NCBI GenBank assembly: GCA_013400155.1
Contig: VXBM01000055.1
Location: 1,989,829 to 2,053,828, forward strand
Source: Helopsaltes ochotensis
Taxonomy: Eukaryota > Chordata > Aves > Passeriformes > Locustellidae
Direction: 5' to 3'
DNA length: 64,000 nt
Shown here: positions 10,101-56,492 of the stretch, piece after piece
Layout: every line of letters starts with the position of its first letter
Numbering within the stretch: position 1 is the stretch's first letter
The notes under the pieces: model-generated
Database searches by the model: none
Seen by the model: only the letters and a program-made list of their open reading frames with translations
What the model was told of the DNA's origin: nothing
Translations under genes and position numbers: made by a program

Positions 10101-12022
10101 ATGTAACTCCAGGGTGCAATGGAAAATCTCAATGCATGGACAGCAGCAAAAATCACTGTTCAACAAAGTTAATGATACTAAATTTCCTAAAATTCATAAT
10201 TAACGCTTGTGTTCCTGCAATAGTGCCTTTACACTTAGTCTTTTCAGTTAGAAGGAGAAAAAGGGAAACAAAACAAAAAATAATAACTATTCATGTTTTT
10301 CACCAAAGTAATTTTGAGTTTACTGCTTTGTAAATGTATTAGTTTTGAGTTATTGTAATCATTCTTATGGGATTTGAAATTCTCTTCTTAGGTCTTTCTC
10401 CCTGGTACTGTTCTTCCTTAACATGAAATAAACTGAGTGTATGCTAAGATCAGGAGGGGTTTCCAAAAAGTGCCTTTCCTCATCCAAGAGCTGTTTTTCC
10501 CTACAGATCTCCTAAAAGGAGTCTGTCTTTGGTAATTATCATGAAATTACTGTCTTAGCAGGAAGTGCACGCAAGTCTCCACAATTACTCAGCTAACTGC
10601 ATTAGGCTTGATAGCCACAGCAGCTGGTCGCAGGCTCCACAGAAGATTAAAATACACTAGCAAGAAATAAACCTCAGAGCCAGATTTTTCCCTCAGACTG
10701 ATCTAATTGCAGCACAACTAATACCAATGGCTTGGTTTGGGGATTTTTCTTGCTGCACTGTTGAGGAACTGGACTAGAAACATAGTCAAACATCCAAGAA
10801 TTACTGCTGCAAATGTTCTCTGTTGTTCATAATTTCACTGAAGAGTGTATTCAGGAGGCAGACAAATATAATTGAAACAGTAAGATAATGTTTTCTGAAC
10901 ATTGATCCTTATTTGTGAAAATTCATGATCCTTCATGAATTTTCCCCAGTTTGAGCTAAAAGAAAAAAAAATGGAACAGTACTCTAGTAATCGCTCATGG
11001 TGCTCTCACGTTAATGGAGAGAGAATCAGATTTCACTGGATCTATTTCTACAGACACACTGCATGGCAGGGGTTTTAAATGCATTGGAGCCATCAGGGCT
11101 TACAGAACTTTCACAGTGTTGTAGCCAAACCAGATCATCTCTACAGTCAACACTCATTCACGAGCTCTGTAAGAGATTGTGTAGGTAAAACAGCAGGGTA
11201 TATAATTTGATCAGGAGTCCTTTCCTTTCAGCTCTCCCATCTCTGGTCAAGGCCAGGGCTTCACTGGCAAGCATCAGAGTGCATGAGTGCACACAAGTGG
11301 GACAAGAACCTTTGTGTCGATGTAGGGGAGCACTGGGCCAGACACACAGAGCTCCATGGGGTTTGTCTTCATGCAGACACATGAGGCTCATGCCACAGTC
11401 ATGCACAGAAGAGTTGCATATTGAAGCTCCTACCCCATTAGCTGGTGCCACTCTTTTATGGTTTTGTTTAAATGATGAAAATACTTTAATAATTCTGTGC
11501 TCTAAAACTAATGGCTTGACACTGCCACCACAGCACCAAGGCCAGACTTTCCTTTTTGCCATGCATCCCTGCTTTTTTCAGGTGGCCGCACGCAACACCC
11601 ACTCCTAATGTGTCATAGGTACAGCCTCTGGAAGGATTCCTAAATCACTCACTAATTGCCGCCCTCATCCATCCATCCAGGAGGGCACGGGCTGAGCTTG
11701 CCACCTCTCTTTGAGCCTCTTCCAGTTTGCCATCTCTCTCTGCGCCTCTTCCAGCTTGTCACCTCTCTGTGCCTGTTGCAGGCCGCAGGGAAGGAGCCAG
11801 CTGGCCGAGGACAAGCGCAGGTGCTGGCACGGGAAGGGCTCGCAGCGGCCGAAGGAGGAGCCCTGTTCCCTGCGGCAGCTCGCAGCCCTGCGGCGCTCCG
11901 GGAAGATGTGTCCGAGCTGCGAGATCCTGCTGTGCCGGCCCTGCGGGACCCTGCACTCGCAGCGCGGCTTCATCGCCCACAGCCTGCTCGACCACTACGA
12001 CACCGCAGCCCTGCCCTGCTGA
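4147..12022 (+). CDS. Unidentified plus-strand gene with C-terminal Cys/His cluster (partial exon model)
   Basis: I do not recognise this product. Exons with good splice signals join in phase: 4147-4184, 4602-4620, 6723-6843, 6950-6986, 7478-7529, then an unresolved step, 9393-9477 and 11782-12022. Start codon context has A at -3. The N-terminal half reads MPKVLLFNPYSRGTGHSNQ, then QKFVYEGSFRAPNILLRMLE, then SGIWSL, PSRRVI and VLNDPAFAAYFPE. The C-terminus contains MCPSCEILLCRPCGTLH, a CxxC-x4-CxxC-x3-H array that suggests zinc binding and recalls small treble-clef or B-box modules. Between 7529 and 9393 at least one exon must be missing, because phase 0 must become phase 1. The gene runs tail-to-tail with PIK3CB, in the place mammals have FAIM, but shows no similarity to FAIM. 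A CpG island lies just upstream. Function is unknown. Confidence 0.55.
4602..4620 (+). CDS. Unidentified gene, 19-nt microexon
   Basis: The acceptor TTTTCTGTGGGTTTCAG and the near-consensus donor GTAAGTGG bracket only 19 nt. With the two carried bases it reads Gly-Thr-Gly-His-Ser-Asn-Gln and exits in phase 0, as the next recognised exon requires. Confidence 0.5.
6723..6843 (+). CDS. Unidentified gene, internal exon (QKFVYEGSF...)
   Basis: This is forty codons plus one base, ending before the donor GTGCTA. The acceptor is weak (CCTGAAG); a start six bases later at 6729 is also phase 0. The peptide has a typical coding composition and its exit phase matches the exon at 6950. Confidence 0.5.
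6950..6986 (+). CDS. Unidentified gene, 37-nt exon
   Basis: A strong acceptor (CATTTTCTTGCAG) and a GTAATC donor bracket AT plus 11 codons (LQVGSPSRRVI) plus AT. Both split codons resolve to sense codons with the neighbouring exons (Asp upstream, Ile downstream). This is the main reason to believe the chain. Confidence 0.55.
7478..7529 (+). CDS. Unidentified gene, exon HEDLVLNDPAFAAYFPE
   Basis: This is the cleanest exon of the gene. It has a long pyrimidine tract ending CTTTTCAG, one base completing an Ile codon, 17 sense codons, and the donor GAA|GTAAGG. The other two frames hit stops. Confidence 0.6.
8200..8740 (+). mobile_element. GC-rich LTR-like block inside an intron of the unidentified gene
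   Basis: A TATAAA at 8219-8224 is followed by about 350 nt of very CpG-rich sequence. The block ends with a segment (8703-8738) ending AATGTGAAACCGCTACA that closely resembles the 3' end of the LTR at 15415-17386. A purine run (AAGAGAGAGA) in the middle also echoes that LTR. It is probably a diverged or internally deleted relative. The 5' boundary is not defined. The alternative is an unrelated intronic CpG island. Confidence 0.4.
9393..9477 (+). CDS. Unidentified gene, exon FFRAGIYRMESGCSV...
   Basis: The acceptor TTTGTGCCTGCAG precedes GA, 27 codons (through SPELLHDPDPL) and AG before the donor GTTTGT. The AG overhang joins exactly to the G that opens the final exon, giving Arg. Entry needs one carried base, which the exon at 7529 does not supply, so an exon is missing in between. 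Confidence 0.5.
11698..11782 (+). repeat. Three tandem 27-29 bp copies of a 3' splice site
   Basis: Units at 11698-11726, 11727-11755 and 11756-11782 each consist of TTGYCAYCTCTCT, a pyrimidine tract and a terminal CAG. The last copy is the inferred acceptor of the terminal exon. Each copy is itself a plausible acceptor. Confidence 0.75.
11782..12022 (+). CDS. Unidentified gene, terminal exon with Cys/His cluster
   Basis: After TGTTGCAG the exon runs 79 codons to a TGA. It is GC-rich and has KRRCWHGKG, CSLRQLAALRRSGK, then the cysteine pairs of MCPSCEILLCRPCGTLH, and HSLLDHYD near the end. The 3' UTR continues to a polyadenylation signal at 12304. Two further AGs at 11725 and 11754 could serve as alternative acceptors; the second adds nine in-frame codons. 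Confidence 0.6.
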
Positions 12023-12303
12023 CCGCTCTGCTGGCGGCCCCGGAGATTTGGGGGCCCTCCGGCACCCGAGCGCATCCCAAAGCCAAAGCTGGGATCCACC
12101 GGAATGACGGATCCTGGCCCGGCACCAGCCCTACGCAGCCTGGGCCGCCACAGCCTCTCCTAGATCGGTCTCTACGCAGCGGATGCACTCGTTTAACCAG
12201 CATAAACCCGGCAAACAGGCCTGTAACCTAACACTCCTTAGCTGTTAAGGACAAGGAATTGTTTCAGAAATATTCTCCAGAGCTTTCCTTTTCCTCTCAA
12301 GGA

Positions 12304-12309
12304 AATAAA
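12304..12309 (+). terminator. Polyadenylation signal AATAAA for the unidentified gene
   Basis: This AATAAA lies 282 nt after the TGA, and T-rich/GT-rich sequence follows within about 70-110 nt. Position and strand suit the gene's 3' end. Confidence 0.5.
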
Positions 12310-15300
12310 GATTATCCCATTGAGCTGCAAAAGCAAGCGTGACTATTACATGCAATGCCATTTGCAATGCCTTTGTTTGCTTCAGTGTTGCTTGTGGTCT
12401 GGAATATTAAACGTTTTATTTTTAAATTAACTACCTCAGAGATGCAACTTTATGGGGGAAAGGGGCTTCTAAAAGCTGTCCTGGCCACAAGAATTGCAGC
12501 TCACATCCCAAATCCCTCCTAGAATTTCCAAACCTTCACAGGCTTTCAACATCTCACCTGTGATCCTGCACCTTGCCTTAAAAAAGGAGCAACATCAATC
12601 ACACCTCACAGAGTATTTAAGCCTTCTTTGACTTCCAAAACCCAGACCTGTATTTTTAAGTTCTTCAACAGTGTAGTAGAGCTCCAGACACCAGGCCAAG
12701 GCTCTGGGGCAGGGGAGGGTGGCATTAAGGTCCAGGCATACACAAGAGTTCACCACTGTGGAATTCCCAAGTATGGGTGAAGGGTGGAAGCAGCCTCAGG
12801 AACAGATTATCCCAAGTCCAGAAGCATGCACCTTTGCCCCCCATGCCAATGGGCACAAACCTATCTGCAGGATTAATTCCTTGCTCTTTGGTAGAGAACA
12901 GGCTGAACAGACTTAATCTCCCACAACCATTAATATTAAGGGTTCTTTCATTTAGCCAAGCAGAACGCAGACTGGGATGTTTGGACCTTTGTTCCATCTC
13001 TCCTTTTCCTAAATTCAAAAGTAACAAGTCCACGGGGAAAAAGTCTCTGTCCTTCCCACTTCTCTTTTAGAGCTGTTCCATTTTTGTTCAAATTAATGTT
13101 TGGCAAGGTGATTGGAACACAGGAGATTTTTTTTTTCTATCCCTAGGGAATACTTGGACTGAGCTATGACATCTATTCCCATGTTTTGTTTCCACCATCC
13201 CAGGAAAAGAGTTTCAGCCGGAGGAATTCAGAGCCACATACACAACATCGCTGTGCTCCAGAGTATCTTGAACAACAGTGCTCAGCTCCCTTTGTGGAAC
13301 ATCAGACACTCAATGCTCCTCATTCAAGAGGTACAGAGACCAGTTCAGAAACCAGACTGAGCTGCTGAAAGCTCTCAGGGCAAAGCCCATTAGGAATTTC
13401 ATGTAGGAGAAAGCCTTAGGCAGGATTCACAAACTGAGATGAACTGCTGCCAGGTTCCTCCCTTCTGCCCAGACTCCACTGGTTCTGCACACTGCCAGCA
13501 AGTGCCTAGACTTCCTGCCAAATGCAGACTTCTAAAGCCAAAACTTAGGTCTTACGAACACCCTTGTGCTACAAGGGTCTTAATCCCTCCAAACCCACAT
13601 TTCCAGGGTGCTTGATGGTCACTTCCATACATTTTTAAAAGCCAACCAGGGCCTGGCAAACCAGAATTAACCTTTCACATTTCTCTGGGACTGCTATTCC
13701 TAAACTGGGACCCTTCACAGCTTTCCCAAGAAAACTTACTTTACCACTACTTTAAGAAATATGAATTCAACCCCATTCCTCTTCATCCAGCAATCCAGAG
13801 GAGACTTCTCCAGACAATCACCTGAGGAAGAGCAAGGTGACAGACTGAAAGGATGAATGACTAGCTCATCACAACAGCATTATTTTAAATCTTACAGTCC
13901 CATACAGTGAAATCAGTTCAAATAGGTGACAATTGTCCAGAGGGGACAGAACAAGGAAAGTTCTCTCAGCACCTGCCTGGTAGGATTTCTTGTGTGGCTT
14001 GCTAAAGGGCACAACAAGCCCCTCCTTGGGGGCTGAAAGGCCTCCAAGTAGCAGCAGTGTGCAAACGCAGCTCTCTGAGGAGAGCAGCCCTCTCTTATCC
14101 CCAGCGAATGCTGCTGTGCTCTCTGAAGGACAGCTGGCAGCATGGGCAGGGTGAATCCAGGCAGGAGCATCTCCCCTCTCCTCCATCAGGCATGAAGTCA
14201 CGTTTGGGGAGAGTAACTACATTTTTGTTATGCACTGAGACAGCACCAACAGCGTTGTACTTGATTTCTCAGCAGCTGGCAAATTACTGCACCTTTCCTG
14301 CACTGGCTACCAGAATCTGCTGCAGAGATCTGCTTGGTGCTGTTTGTTCCTACCACAGCTACATTAACGTGTGTGGCATTGAGGCCAGGCAATAGAACCA
14401 CACCTTGAGCTTAGCCGGGCTTTTCTCTCATCATCCACACCACAGTGAGGCCCTTCTGTCTCCAAAATCCCCAGAGCCCCGTGCAAACAGTGAGGCCCAA
14501 CAGCACCAGGGCACTGTCCCCACATACGGCAGCACCTACTGACAGACACTTGTGCACCAGAACAGCTCTGCTCCCTCAGCTCTTGGAGGGCCATGCCCAA
14601 CAAGTAATTTTTAAACTATTGTATCTTAGCAAAGGATTTCAGACTTAGATTTTAAAGCTGGCTCAGACACATAATTACACTAATACACTATATTGTGAAA
14701 GAATAATAATAGAAATACTGATTACACATTTCAAAGATTTAGGCTTGAAACCATCCTACAGAATAAAGCTATGATGTAGCCTGACATATCAATTATTAAG
14801 AGCCTCTAGTATTTAATTATCTGATTTCAATAGCTCTGGGAGATTAAAGAGGAATATTGGACTCTTACATTAAATACAGGAATAGGCTCTGTTCAAGGCA
14901 TTTGCTGGAATGGGAGTGACTTGACGATCAAGAACACCCCACTGCCAAAACAACCAATACAAGCACTAGAGGGAAAGGAAGCAGCTCCACAGCTGAGAAA
15001 CAAATTCATGGGAGCTCTTTCCCTGGAAAGCCAACACAGGACAAGCAGGAGTATAAAAGCAGCAGTTGTCACTGTTTGCCACAAAATAAATGATTCAAGG
15101 TAGAAAGCAAACCCACTAATCACTCAATCAGTAATAAACCAGAACAAATTTACAGATCATTTACATACTGCATATACCCATTTTCAGCTGTGGTTTTTAA
15201 AGCAGCCCAGGCAGCTTTCCCCTCTGCCAGATACAACAAAGGCCTTGAGAAGGAAAAGTCATCTTTCCAGAGGACATATACAAAGAAAGGTAATTAACAT

Positions 15301-15414
15301 GAGACCATGTGAACTGAAGGTTCAACACAAAATCTTTAAATTCTCTTATTATAGTCTAACCATTTGATGACTTCTGAATTCAGAAACTGGTCTAAAACAA
15401 TGCGTTCCTGTATT
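12310..15414. other. Intergenic stretch between the unidentified gene and the LTR
   Basis: No gene is supported. One segment (13205-13330) is bracketed by CCACCATCCCAG and GTACAG and is open in two frames, but it follows the polyadenylation signal of the upstream gene and has no partner exons. Confidence 0.4.
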
Positions 15415-17386
15415 GGTTTGGCATGGATGGTAAAAAAAACAGTGATCTTCCTTAAAGCTGACAGCCAAATTGGCCAAGGGGATGCAGGTGTATACCTTTG
15501 GGAAACACAGGGCTTAAATACAAGAGGATTTTGGGGCTTAGTTCTTTTGCTCGTGGCCTAGCATGAGGTAATCAGCTGCGGGGCTCAGCTTTGGCCCTGC
15601 TGCCCTGGCCAGGCTGGGCCAGACTCTGCCGCTGCTGCAGCCCTGGTAGAGCATCGAGCCGCGCCCCTCCCTCGAGCCTGGCGGCTGCCTGCACAGAAGG
15701 GGAGGGGGGGAGCCACGGCTGGTAACATCCAGCTGACCCTAGGCCTGCTCTGTGCCGCTGGCCGGGCTGAGGGAAAAGGCCCAGGCCCCTGGAAAGCAGC
15801 GCTGGGCCCACCCCTGTGGGACCCAGGGGTGGGGAAGGGTAGAGAGGCCCGGCCACATGAGAGATTGCAGCCGCCCTTTCCAAGCTTTCCTCAGCGGTGG
15901 GGGTGCAAGGAGTTTGCAGCTGCCGCCTCAGCAGAGACCACGGGGCCATCTGCAGGCCCAGGCAAGGAATGGTAACTCTTTCCTGACAAAGACTGAGACC
16001 TTTTTAGACTCCAACCCCTCTCAAAGAGAGAGAAAAGGCTAAATTGGAGATAGGTAAAAGGACAATAAGAAGATATCGAAGTCAGTAAAGGCAGAGTGAC
16101 TAATTAAGTGGAAGAGTTGACAAGTTGCCTTAGTTCTTGGCTGAAAATCTCCTTTGATTTGTGGTAACAGACTGTAATATTCCTTTAAGTCGTGGACTAT
16201 GAACTGGGGAGATGACCTGTGGATTCAAGTAAAGGTAGCTGATCTACTGAATGAATATTGAATTAAAAACTGTAATCTGGTGATTTTACAAGATATTTGA
16301 ACAGAGTGAGTGTACTGGTTTGAAAGCAAAACCAGTGAGAGAGCCCAAGTCAGAAATATAATTTAATAAGAGGAAAAGAAAGAAGTAAAATAAAATAAAT
16401 GCACTAGTACAAAAAAACCCCACTGACAAGAGTCAAAATACAACCTGACACCCTGTTAGTTGGGGTGGTGGTAGCGGTCCAGAGGTAGCAGTCTAGTTGA
16501 AGCAGTGATCTTATACAAAGTTCTGGTAGCTCTTGACCTCTGCAAATCCAGTGGGTAAGGGGCCCAAATACTGTCCCAAATCCCCCATTATAACCAGGTG
16601 GGAACGCTTGGGTCCTCCCCCTGTGCGGAGCATATCACAATGGGATGATCTCATTCTATAAGTCGTGCACTGGGTCCTTGATTGCCCATTAAACAGAGAT
16701 AGCTCCCAGAGGGAGTTACTTGTGAGTCATGGGGCAAGGCATTGATGGGCCCATTTACAGGAGATAAAGGAAGCACTGCCCCACCTGGTTTCAACAGCTC
16801 ATGAAGATGGGGATAAGAATACAGACTTTGGGCACACCTCACATTGTAACCTAGAACAGTGAGATAAGAAGGAAACCTCAGCATCAATGGAGAAGTGAGA
16901 AGGTATTTGTTTCTTTAAGCCGAGAAATCCTTTGCTTGTGTGGAGTTGTGCATCTTTAAAAAAAGTAAAACCCCAGTGTAGATCCACAGCCCATATGCCG
17001 TGGTGGAAAAACTGCTATTGGGAGGAACTGCACAAAGGCAGGTTTCCCGCGTGGGCTGCTTTTGTGGGGTTACCAGAAATAGGAGAGACTTATTGCTCCC
17101 AAAGACTGAATGAAAGACTACTTTGTAAGTGGTGCTGACCCGGAGTTCTGAGTTCTGTCTCTACATTGTTTGTAAGAAAGTAAACTGCGGGTGGGGGGAA
17201 GGGAGTGCTTTTGAAAGGTTTCAATATTTCTTTTTGTTCTCTTTTTAGTGTGTGTTAATAAATCTGCTTTTATCTTTAAGTTAAGCCTGTTTTGCCTTTA
17301 TTCTAATCCTATTCCACAGTGGGAAAATAATATTTAGACCACCACACTAAATTTAGCAGACAAATTTGGCAAATGTGAAACCACTA
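15415..17386 (+). mobile_element. ERV long terminal repeat, interrupted by a second LTR
   Basis: The element opens TGTATTGGTTTGGCATGG and closes AATGTGAAACCACTACA (TG...CA). In plus orientation it has a TTAAATA promoter-like motif at about 15515 and a GC-rich stretch (15575-15960). Near its end are a T-rich stretch, an AATAAA at about 17259 and a further 125 nt. Without the insertion at 16311-16863 it is about 1.4 kb. No internal retroviral genes adjoin it, so it looks like a solo LTR. Clear flanking target duplications were not seen, so the ends are approximate. It resembles songbird LTR families from memory. Confidence 0.65.
16311..16858. mobile_element. Second, nested solo LTR with 5-bp target site duplication
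   Basis: The 548-bp element begins TGTACTGGTTTGAAAGC, ends TAACCTAGAACA and is flanked by GTGAG on both sides (16306-16310 and 16859-16863). A five-base duplication is typical of ERV-L-class integration. TG...CA termini are intact. Orientation is uncertain, because promoter and polyadenylation motifs do not clearly decide it. It must be younger than the LTR it splits. Confidence 0.8.
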
Positions 17387-17591
17387 CATCTTTTGGTGTT
17401 TCTACCCAGTTTTGAACTTTAACCCTTTACAGTTCCAAATCAGCCCAAATTAACTTACCAATTTAATATTAGAACTGGATATTGGGAGGAAAGCAGAAAT
17501 AATCAATGGAGTGATGTGCCAAAATCCAGCCTTCTCTTGGATAACTAGCAGTGGAGGACACTGTCTCTCCTTTGGCTTTTCACAAAGCAGT

Positions 17592-20420
17592 TCATTTATT
17601 TGTTTTCTGAATGAACTTCTGTATGCCACAGGCTGTAGCAAGTATGAAAACCAAGGCAAGTAGGATCTATTTACCAATACAATTCAGCAAACCAGGACTC
17701 TGCTCAAAACTTAACATGAGGGTAGCACAGAATCAGCTTTGGTGACCTGGTAAATGCTGTTTCCTGCCAGGTTCAGCCCTGAGAGGTCAGCCTGTGAAGC
17801 ATTCCTGTGAGATGGGATCTCTTCTCAGCTATTTGAAGATCAATTCACAGGAGGAAAATGCTTCATTGTCTTTGCTGCTAAACACAAAACCAGACCATTT
17901 AACTCGGTTCTAACTTTCTTTCCCCATTCTTGTTAATTAACTGCCAAGAGTAAACAATAGAGAAGGTAAAGACAACCAAACACAACACGGTCATTGAAGG
18001 GCTATAAACCTACACAAACGCTGAGCAGAAGTAGCATTTCCTAATCACCTCTAAATATTCCTCAAGGAACGGAGGCAATGGGATTTTCTCACCATCTCAA
18101 GCACTTTTACAACCTGCATTAAAGTCGCATTCAAAATCCTCTGAACCACCACAAAACCTCTTTACCGTGCAGTACCCCCGGTGGTGCTGGAGGCAGGGAA
18201 GGTGTTCCTGCACCTGGAGGTCACAGCTCTCACCTGCAGTGGTGCAGGGGGAGCCTGAGGCACAGCCTTGAGTCACTTGTTCCGAGTCCCACAGGAAGCC
18301 TAGGGTGGGACACGGAACCCAGCTGCCCTTTGAGCAGGGAAATAAAGGAAATTAAGATGCCACTGTGCTCCCTCCTGTCAGAGTCCATCCACACCAGCCC
18401 CAGGCAGCCAAGGTGCACTCGCCAACTTCACCTCAAAGTTCTGGAAAAGCTGATGTCTCCCTCAACAAGACCAGAGATGTCCAAGTTTCTGTGAGGCTCT
18501 GTCTCAGAAAAACAAAGTGTCCAGGAATGGTTCCTTATGCAAATTCACATGCTGTGAATTACCCGAGGATGAGATTACACTTTTTTCAGGGCTGTTACCT
18601 GCAACATAGTTTCTTTTTCATTTTCCTGCCATCTGCTATAGAAATAATTTTTTTAAAAAAATGACATGGCACTCTTTAAATGCTACTGTATTGTATATAA
18701 AAAAACCAACCCTGAACCCAACAAAACCAACTCACATACCACTTGTTACTTTTAGAATATTCTGGAGGCAGAAGTCTTTTCAGGCAGATAAGCCCATAGA
18801 GCGAGGACAAGAGAATCAATGCCCTTACACAGATCGCCACCCTGACTCCAGGTAAGTTCTTTACCTCTAAAATAAACAAGGAAACCCCAAACCAATAAAA
18901 ATGAAACACTCTCAACAAAGTAAAACCAACTTTAATTAAATCCTACATCATCCAACATTTCTATGCAGAACAAGTGTTTAGTCAAAAAGTAAATATATAT
19001 GTTTAATTCTCTTTCAAATGTCCACTAGAATCAAGAGCTACCAGTGTTCCTTGGAGAACAAGCAGTAGTTAAACCTGTCTTGCTGATGTTCAGGAACAGT
19101 TTGTTACATCTTTTAACCAGCAGTTCCCTATTGCACGTAACAAATTTGCTCTCCATTTAAGCACCTAAAAGCCTGGTACCTCGCTCAATAAATTAAAACA
19201 AATCCAGTTTCTTCAGTAACCATTTTCAACATACATATCTTGGTAAAGCAACATTACTGCAAGCTTTTAATAAATACAGAGAGAAGAACAGTGACTGCAT
19301 TGGTGTTCTGTGGAAAGATCTTTTCCCATAAACTCTTGCTTCTCCAACCAGGTGGGGTTTTTGGTATGTATGCTCTAAAAATCACTTTGTGTAGTACATT
19401 TAATGAAAACATCCCTTACGTAGGTCAGTACATTTTGCAGGGAAGGACTGATCTGAGATAAGAATTTCAGTGTAAGGCTGCAAGGAGCTTCTTGCTGGAA
19501 CTGAACCAAATTGTGCCTCTCTGGGAGCTGAAGGCAAAGCCCCAGAGGCTGAGTGGGAGACTGGAACCAATGAGGGATTCTCAGACCCGTCTGGAATTTG
19601 CCTAACCTTCCTCAATCTAAAGGGGTTCTTTTGTGTGTCAAGTCAGAGGAACAAAATTGTGCAACCCTGAACATCTGAATGCTGCATCACACCTGTCAGA
19701 GGTCTCCCCCACCACCCTCCACACCCCCTTAATTCTACTTCTTCCTTCGGCAGCAGCACAGACATGAAGCAGCTCCCTGCAGTGATACCATGGCTGCTAT
19801 TTACAGTAGAATTAATGTATCTGTGCCAGTAGGGCAGAGGTCATATGAAAAATATACACAACACACTCATTTTTTAGCCAGATTAGGATATATAAAAAAA
19901 ATTTACTCTTCAAGTCCTAACTTTTAAACAAAGAACAGTTCTGTCAGAGGTCTTCAAACCTCCTGACGATATGTTAGAGCACATTACCCTAACGTATAAA
20001 AACAAATATTTACACCTCCATAAAGTACCAAAGAATTTTTAAAAATGCCTAGTAGCTCTCAGCGTGCAAAGTCAGCAGGAATTGATTATCCAGGATGTTC
20101 ACTAACTGTAGAGACAGTCTTGGAATCAAGCATTCAGAAGCAGAGTCCAAAAGACTCAGGAATTATTTCAGTCCACTTGTTTTCACTGTCATTTCCTTTC
20201 TTGTTTTGGATCAGTTCATAGATACACAGAATGTGCCAAGTTGGAAGGGACTCCTCAGGATCAGAGTCCAACTGCTGGCCCTGTGTGGGGCTGCCCAAGA
20301 ACCACTACGGGCCTGAGAGCGTTGTCCCAGTGCTTCCTGAAGTTTTGTAGGTCTGTATGACAAACACTTTACAAACACTCATCAAGGTAACCTTCAGCTT
20401 AGTGCAAATGCCAGAATCTC
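17592..20420 (-). other. PIK3CB 3' UTR and downstream flank (3' end not fixed)
   Basis: The region downstream of the stop is AT-rich with no further coding signal on either strand. No single strong polyadenylation site stands out. ATTAAA-type hexamers on the minus strand occur near 18933, 19009 and 19265, and an AATAAA near 17592. A CR1 fragment lies about 80 nt after the stop (20216-20340) and would be within the transcript. The 3' end is therefore left open. Confidence 0.4.
20216..20340 (-). mobile_element. CR1 LINE 3'-end fragment
   Basis: On the plus strand the block reads CACAGAATG, TTGGAAGGGACTCCTCAGGA and GAGTCCAACTGCTGGCCCTG, which is the reverse complement of an avian CR1 3' region. 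It is therefore in the same orientation as PIK3CB and lies in its 3' UTR or just downstream. Confidence 0.75.
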
Positions 20421-56459
<36,039 letters not shown>

Positions 56460-56492
56460 TATGGAATCTCAATAATATCATAACCACATGGC
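56460..56492 (-). promoter_or_regulatory. PIK3CB 5' leader in first coding exon, with a three-codon upstream ORF
   Basis: Between the inferred acceptor and the start codon there are 33 nt of leader. They contain ATG TGG TTA TGA (56489-56478), a minimal uORF of Met-Trp-Leu in the same frame as the main ORF, and a second in-frame TGA at 56471-56469. The acceptor is AAG rather than CAG but lies behind a run of pyrimidines. That the leader joins a more distant noncoding exon is an inference. Confidence 0.6.

Noticed and set aside
3900..18500. FAIM, expected from mammalian gene order
   Set aside because: No segment resembling FAIM peptides was found in any frame by eye. It may be elsewhere or missing from this assembly.
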